Assembly (NCBI GenBank): GCA_022539475.1
Contig: VCMS01000045.1
Coordinates: forward strand, 124,001-188,000
DNA from: Gracilaria domingensis
Lineage: Eukaryota > Rhodophyta > Florideophyceae > Gracilariales > Gracilariaceae
Reading direction: 5' to 3'
Length of the DNA stretch: 64,000 bases
Of this stretch, positions 58,875 through 64,000 are shown in pieces. Position 1 is the first letter of the stretch. Every line of letters begins with the position of its first letter. The notes under the pieces were generated by a model. The model did no database searches. It saw only the letters and a program-made list of their open reading frames with translations, and was not told the DNA's origin. A program made the translations under genes and the position numbers.

Positions 58875-61522
58875 GCGCTCTGATCAGGTTTGTAGAGTTA
58901 GAGACAGAGCCTCTCCTGCCGCTGCAGTAAAGAGGGTCATATCCCCATTCGAGCCATTGCTCTCAAGAAGGAGCAGTATTGTGATGAAAGCTGTACGAGG
59001 TAGTATCAAAATTACTGCGCTGTCAGGTGTGCTTTATGGCGTTTTGTTTTAGGATGGCGTCTGCATGGAAATCTTTTTACCTCGGAGTTTCTTTCATATC
59101 CAGAATAAGAGCTTACAGGAAGTAACTAGCTCCTCCTGGAGGAAAGCACCATGTTTTTTCTTTCCCATCTTCTACCTCGGATCTAAGACAATGGCACAAT
59201 GAAGACAAGCCCAATCAACCGGTGCTTCAAGGATTAGACGGTATTAATGCCTCAGGTAGAAAGAAGCAACAGCATGTCAACAAATTCACCTTCCGCTTTT
59301 AAGGTCAAATCGTCACATTCATTACCTGTCTGCGCAGTTTCATTACGGGGATCCAGGATAAATAGTCTTTAAGCCTTAAGGGTACACGAGCTGAACCTAG
59401 AGCTCTAAGATATGTGCTTTGTAGATCTTTACTGGAAACGAAGGACTGAAGACGCGCAGGTCTAGTCTTGGAGATAATTTCTCGTTGGATGTCTACCTTG
59501 GTTGACTCTGCCTAGGACCAACGGGCCAGTGAAATGGTCCTCAACCAATACTAGAGCGGCTGCAAATGCATTTGCGCTGTGGGCATATGTTCCACGTTGA
59601 ACACGATTGAATAGTGTAACGTAGCTCAACCGAAAGCATTCGCCGTCTAGAGACCTGGGACACCCATCAAAGGTACAGGCGTACGGCAAATTGCACTGAG
59701 ATTTCATGTCAATGAAGCTCGCCACGAAGACAATGTGTTGCCGAAAACGAGGAAAGAGGGTTTCTTTCGAATCAATAACAATGTCATTTCAACAGCCAAG
59801 GAAAGTTCAGGATGATACAAATTAACGAGAATATCATGGACAAACCCTTCTCCTCCAACATAACTTGAATTGAAGAGCAAAGCAAGCTGGCAGCTCAGAA
59901 TTTTTATTGGTCATGCCTGGCGTCTTGTTTTCATCATAAGCAAACAGCGCTTCCCAAGCTGTTCTAACCTTTTAGAAACTGTTCCAGGGTTGGAACAGAG
60001 AGATCATTCTTTCATTACATAGTTTGTACGAGATATGGCGACTCGCGGCTAGGCTCCGAGAAATGCTATACTGGGCGGCACAAAGCAATTCTAGGCGGTC
60101 GAGGTGATGTTCGAATCCGTGTCGTGTACGAAGCATTCGGTCCCTAACGGAATTGCGTCCGATACATGACTTGTTTGCGAAGTAAGCTGCCTTATTATCT
60201 GAAGCACAAGGGCTCAGGTTACGTGTTCTTCGGCAGCTGTACTGTCAATACCCTTCATCTCGCATCATTGAGAACAGTTCATTGTCTCGACGGGTCTGGA
60301 AATGAGTAAATCTGAGATGAAAAGTCATCAAGCAAGAAAGAAGTGAAGCATTGTTAAACGACATTCGTTACCTCGAGTCTGTTGGGTATATGTATGTTCC
60401 CAGCGGTACGCTTGACAAAACATTCTCAACTGAAAGTTGGTGTTCAACATGGCAGCGGAAGAATTTGAATTCTGGAGGATCCTTTACGACGGGGAGGATG
60501 TAAGATGAGCAATTCTCGACCACTGCTTCCTTTTCAGCCAAACATGTATATGCTCAAAACCACCACTAGCTAGACTGGAGCTTTTTGACAAATCATTTCA
60601 AGAATTCAAGCTGGCGTTGTTGGTGTTCTTCAAAAGCTTCAATCAAAAAAGATTATCTATGAGACTAGAAACAAAGCGGGTTTGCAATGTATCTCTTCAT
60701 GGCTGCTTTCACTTCTTTGATAGCTTGGTTGGTAGTCTGGCAAAGCAGGAATAGGATGGCGAACTGAATCCCCACCATGATAGTTTAGACTAGACGTTTT
60801 TGCACCACTCCAATGCACCCGACGTTTCAATTCTTGCTCTCAAATCGTGTTCTTCACTTTGGAGACTCTTTAAAGTGGGCCTCCTTTTGAGCCAAGTTGC
60901 AGGGATATTATGATACGCAATCTTCACCGCGGCGCGCTGCGCGCACCGGTGCACCTTCTGCAGGCAGTGAACAGACGTGTGCTCCCTCTCTCATCGCTTG
61001 GCAGAGAGACATTCTCCTAGCCAGGTAGGAAGACGATGAGAACTCCCAGAGAACAAGGGGTTTCAGAGCTTGCGTGGCAAGGGAAGTGGAAAGTTGGGCT
61101 TTCCACCATATCCTCGCGGTCGCATATGATCGTTTGAGTGCTTACATCACGCCCCCGTCCTTGGAATGGAAACTTTTGTACAAGAGATCTGCTCAAATTC
61201 GAGAGCGATCACGTTTAAGTGGCACTGCGCCGGTAGGAAAGCTAGGGTTGAAATCGAGTCTTCCATAGAATGAGATGTTTCTGTTTAGGACCATATCAGC
61301 CTGAGTTTTCAGGTAGATAGTCTACACAACTGACGAAACTTCAAGCTTTAGAATGCTACACGAGCACTGGTTCGGTGGCGGAAAAACCAGCGACTGAGTT
61401 TGGTACATAAGCAAGTTCACGAGAGCTTGAAGCTGTTGCGAAGTGCCCGTACCTGCCAAGCCCACCTTTCGACAGACAACGCACTCAGTTGGAAGTATTC
61501 AGCCAGCAAAACAGCTCCAAAG
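58875..61522. other. Gene-poor region, about 2.6 kb, no recognised gene
   Basis: Sequence on both strands shows only short ORFs; the longest (about 59462-59725 minus and 61074-61268 plus) lack conserved features. No tRNA or rRNA could be recognised. The last 300 bases are probably the promoter and leader of the second secreted Cys-rich gene. Confidence 0.5.
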
Positions 61523-61864
61523 ATGTTCACTCTCAAGAGCGTATTCGTGGTGCTTCTTCTCGCCGTCTCCGTCTCTGCCAACGGTCCGCAATGTGGATAT
61601 GAATGCAAGAAGGCAAAGGGGCCGACGTTCACATGTGTTCCGGTGTTCTGCCCGCCTCATTCCAAGTGTCTTGTCAAGGCGACGTGCAAACTGTTTAAGG
61701 CGTTCTTCCTCTTCAAACGTATCAAGGACGCCAAGTGCTGCACGACGAAGGCGGCATGTCTGGTATTCACGGGTGGACGTGGAAAGGGCGGCCCGCAGGG
61801 GCTGACTGCCTCGTTCGCCGGAGGGGCCGGCGGCGGAGATGAAGGAAACACTGTGTATGTGTAA
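61523..61864 (+). CDS. Secreted eight-cysteine protein, paralogue 2
   Basis: A 113-residue ORF with a clear signal peptide (MFTLKSVFVVLLLAVSVSA, cleavage about residue 19). The cysteine domain follows at once, with spacing C-x3-C-x9-C-x4-C-x5-C-x5-C-x16-C-x6-C, identical to the protein at 57051-57359; an extra ninth Cys sits next to the seventh. This copy is much more basic (KKAKG, KLFKAFFLFKRIKDAK), and its C-terminal tail is Gly-rich (GGRGKGG, GGAGGGDEG). A basic secreted disulphide-rich protein could be antimicrobial or cell-wall associated, but that is inference. An AATAAA-like AATAAAAAGAAAG near the gene end may be a polyadenylation region. Confidence 0.78.
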   Translation: MFTLKSVFVVLLLAVSVSANGPQCGYECKKAKGPTFTCVPVFCPPHSKCLVKATCKLFKAFFLFKRIKDAKCCTTKAACLVFTGGRGKGGPQGLTASFAGGAGGGDEGNTVYV

Positions 61865-62381
61865 AGGGGAAGTAGAAATGGTTGGTTGAGGTTGGGTTGC
61901 GGATAGTGCTTTTAGTTGTGTGACGCTAGCTGCAGTTGCATGTGCTACGATGGTATAAATGCATTTTCTGTTGTTGATAAAAAGAAAGTTTGAGAGTTGA
62001 TGGCTGTTGATTGTGAGGAGCAGTGCTGCGTACCGCCATGTTTGGCGGTTGAGTGATAAGTTCTCAGAAAGTTTTATTGGTTACCAAATGCGTTCTCCAC
62101 ACGGCCTCCTGGACAAGGCAGTGGATGAGTGCGAAGGGCCAAGAGCACGACGAAACTAAGCAAGCAAGGCGCTCAAGCGCAGAAGTATGCGTACAGGCAA
62201 ATAGAGGGCGAGGATGAGCGTGGCAACGAGTAGATTGGTGCACCGTCGGTAGAACATGGACAGTGAAGGTTGGTCTTGTGTTTACGAGCTACTTTGTAGG
62301 CACAGTAGCGATACAGTTAGTAATTACAAACGGGGTAGAACAGTATACGTAATACATCATTTCGGCAGCGATGCGAGCGCC
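61865..62381. other. Convergent 3' spacer
   Basis: 3' flanks of the Cys-rich gene and of the minus-strand Gly/Ala-rich gene. GATAAAAAGAAAG near 61976-61988 may mark polyadenylation. Small frames are unsupported. Confidence 0.45.
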
Positions 62382-62669
62382 TCATGCCAGGCCAGGTGTT
62401 GCGGCGGCAAAGAAGAAGCCAGAGCCGAAGGCGCCAGCAAGCGCACCACCAGGCTGCGCAAAGCCCAACGCGGTGCCGTCCTCCGACGACGCGCCGGCAA
62501 TGCCCGATTCGGAGTCAGCGGCGGCGCCGGCAGAATTGTCGCCCAGGGCGGCGAAGCCAGCGCCGCCGGCAAGCTGACCGGCAATCTCATGACGGTTCAT
62601 GAGACGCAGCAGCGGCATGGAGGCGGCCATGGCGAACATGGAGAGCGCGACGGAGATCTTGGCGAGCAT
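62382..62669 (-). CDS. Small secreted Gly/Ala-rich protein
   Basis: From ATG 62669 the product is 95 residues: a signal peptide (MLAKISVALSMFAMAASM), a short basic segment (LLRLMNRHE), then a Gly/Ala/Ser-rich low-complexity body (QLAGGAGFAALG, GALAGAFGSGFFFAAA). No family is recognised. A good TATA box, TATAAAAG on the minus strand at 62791-62798, lies about 125 bp upstream, which supports transcription. It might be an extracellular-matrix or cuticle-like component; this is inference from composition only. Confidence 0.55.
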   Translation of the reverse strand: MLAKISVALSMFAMAASMPLLRLMNRHEIAGQLAGGAGFAALGDNSAGAAADSESGIAGASSEDGTALGFAQPGGALAGAFGSGFFFAAATPGLA

Positions 62670-63160
62670 TTTGGAGGTATGTTTGAGCAGCGAGGGCGGC
62701 TTGTGGCGGGGTGTGTGGTGATTGCGACGATTGGCGGGCGGATGGGGCGGGGGGTCGGACGGGGGGCGACGGGCGGCGATGGCGCGGCGGCTTTTATACG
62801 GCGCGGCGCGGCGCGGACGACGGCGCGGCGCGGGCGACTGCGCGGCAGACAGTGACGAGGAGGTGATGGCGGAAAAGGGCGGCGGCGCGCAGGGCTGCGC
62901 GCAGTCGGCCCTCGGCCCGCGCCGGGCGGCGAAGACGGCGGAGACGGCGGCGGCGGCGGCGGCGCGGGATGACAGGCGGCGGCGCGGGATGACAGGCGGC
63001 GACGAAGACGCGCGCTGCGCGCTACAAGTGGTGGCGCGTGGCGCGGCGGCAGCAGGCGGCCCCGCGCGCGCGCGGCGGCGGCCGGGACGCGCGCGCGCGG
63101 CGGCGGCGGTGCGCGCTGCGTGGCGGCGCCACGCCACGGCGGCGTGTGTCGTTTTCAAAA
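62670..63160. other. GC-rich divergent spacer
   Basis: Promoters of the Gly/Ala-rich gene (minus) and the phosphatase-like gene (plus). A 16-bp tandem duplication, GGCGGCGCGGGATGAC then CAGGCGGCGGCGCGGGATGACAG, lies at about 62957-62995. Otherwise CpG-rich sequence with no gene. Confidence 0.5.
62791..62798 (-). promoter_or_regulatory. TATA box of the Gly/Ala-rich secreted gene
   Basis: TATAAAAG on the minus strand, about 125 bp before ATG 62669, standing out in surroundings of very high GC. Confidence 0.55.
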
Positions 63161-63788
63161 ATGGGGCGGGGGCGCGCGCGGCTGCGCGCGCGCGCGGCGG
63201 CGGCGATGGCGGCGACGAGCGCGGCGATGGCGGGCGGCGGCGCGGGCGACGAGCGCGAGCCGGCGGCGGTGTGCCCGCCCGAGCACTTTGCGCTGGTGCA
63301 CGGCGGGCTGTACCGGTCGTCCGTGCCGACGGCGAAGAACCTGCCGTTCGTGCGCTCGCTGCGGCTGCGCACGCTGCTGGTGCTGAGCGACGAGCGCACG
63401 GAGCGCTCGCTGCGCGCGTTCTGCGCGGAGGGCGGCATCGCGCTGCGGCGCGTGGCGCCGGGCGCGGCGGCGACGGGCGCGGGCTGGAAGCCGCTGGCCG
63501 AGGAGGCGGTGAAGCAGGCGCTGGAGCTGGCGCTGCGGCGCTCGGCGGCGCCGCTGCTGCTGTGCGACGTGGGCGGCGTGCATGCCGTGGGCATGACCGT
63601 GGGCTGCCTGCGCAAGCTGGAGCGCTGGAACCTCACCGCCATCGTGGGCGAGTACCGGCTGTTCGCCGCGCAGAAGCGGCGCTACGTCAACGAGCTGTTC
63701 ATCGAGCTGTTCGACGTCGAGCTGGTCAACGTGCCCACGGCCGACGTCGTGCGCTGGTGGCGCCCGCCGCAAATCGCCCGCGGCCCGC

Positions 63789-63822
<34 letters not shown>

Positions 63823-63904
63823 GCCGCTGCCCCCCGCCAATGGCGCCGCGCCACAACACGCGCGCCAATCACAGCCTTCCTCGCCCGCGCGCAGCGCCGT
63901 TTGA
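63161..63904 (+). CDS. SIW14/OCA-type phosphatase-like protein lacking the catalytic arginine
   Basis: The 247-residue product matches plant and fungal PFA-DSP/Siw14/Oca proteins: FALVHGGLYRSSVPTAKNLPFVRSLRLRTLLVLSDE near the N-terminus, and VGCLRKLERWNLTAIVGEYRLFA..FIELFDVELV after the active site. Siw14 cleaves inositol pyrophosphates. Here the P-loop reads CDVGGVHAVG, so the Cys is kept, but the Arg of CxxxxxR is replaced by Ala. That resembles the degenerate Oca subunits of yeast and suggests weak or no catalysis and a scaffold role. The N-terminus is Ala/Arg-rich; the C-terminus has a poly-Ala run. ATG 63161 is chosen; ATGs at 63206 and 63227 are alternatives. Confidence 0.8.
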
Positions 63905-64000
63905 CGCCGAACCGCTCTGAACACCCCACACACCCCACGCCCCAAAACCACCCCCCGATCCTCCCCCCCCCCCCCCCATACACACACACTCCCCCACCAC
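63905..64000. repeat. C-rich and CA-rich simple sequence at the window end
   Basis: 3' flank of the phosphatase-like gene with a C run of about 16 bases near 63962-63978 followed by CA repeats. Confidence 0.8.

Noticed and set aside
59462-59725. 87-codon minus-strand ORF considered as a further Cys-rich family member
   Set aside because: Only four cysteines with different spacing and no signal peptide; it does not fit the eight-cysteine pattern.
60046-60130. Possible tRNA gene because of GTTCGAATCC at about 60108-60117
   Set aside because: The flanking bases do not form a T-stem and no acceptor stem or anticodon arm could be built.

Overview
The window is nuclear DNA of a photosynthetic eukaryote, most likely a red alga. 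Evidence: a plastid galactolipid synthase (MGDG synthase), a nuclear CpcE/CpcF-type phycobilin lyase with a leader peptide, a plastid-type DUF3110 protein, and typical eukaryotic nuclear genes (kinesin, nucleoporin, DCP1, eL27, p24). Nine introns could be placed in six genes. They are 61 to 177 nt long, with GT..AG ends and usually a YTAAC branch-like motif near the acceptor; most genes have none. Compact gene clusters, few short introns and repeat-filled gaps resemble a florideophyte such as Chondrus, but the species is an inference.

Layout. 1-5.9 kb (GC-rich): the 3' part of a sorbosone/glucose dehydrogenase-like protein, MGDG synthase, bilin lyase, a tiny membrane protein and HPPK-DHPS (folate). 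5.9-9.9 kb (AT-richer): a zinc-finger gene interrupted by a 430-bp hAT-type element and a second short insertion. 10-13.3 kb (GC-rich, all minus strand): polyproline protein, SGT co-chaperone, F-box/LysM protein. 13.6-48.4 kb: mostly housekeeping genes: an orphan protein, DCP1, an oxysterol-binding protein, PDCD2/TSR4, p24, EXO1, uS5m, eL27, a polyamine synthase, BIO3-BIO1, NUP85, an HhH protein, an orphan, an SLC35-type transporter, uS10m, CSL4, RPC9 and METTL16. Three copies of a dispersed repeat (family A) lie in the gaps. 48.4-55.5 kb (GC-rich): ODR4-like, DUF3110, a SAM-domain kinesin-13 and an SGNH hydrolase. 55.5-62.3 kb: gene-poor and repeat-rich (family B, a long hairpin), carrying two secreted proteins with the same eight-cysteine spacing. 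62.3-64 kb (GC-rich): a small secreted Gly/Ala-rich protein and a SIW14/OCA-type phosphatase-like protein lacking the usual catalytic arginine.

Genes mainly form convergent or divergent pairs with short spacers, so many promoters are probably bidirectional. The most novel content is the eight-cysteine secreted family, the doubly interrupted zinc-finger gene, the dispersed repeats, and an intergenic motif (TACCAAGGGT) that recurs more often than expected by chance.
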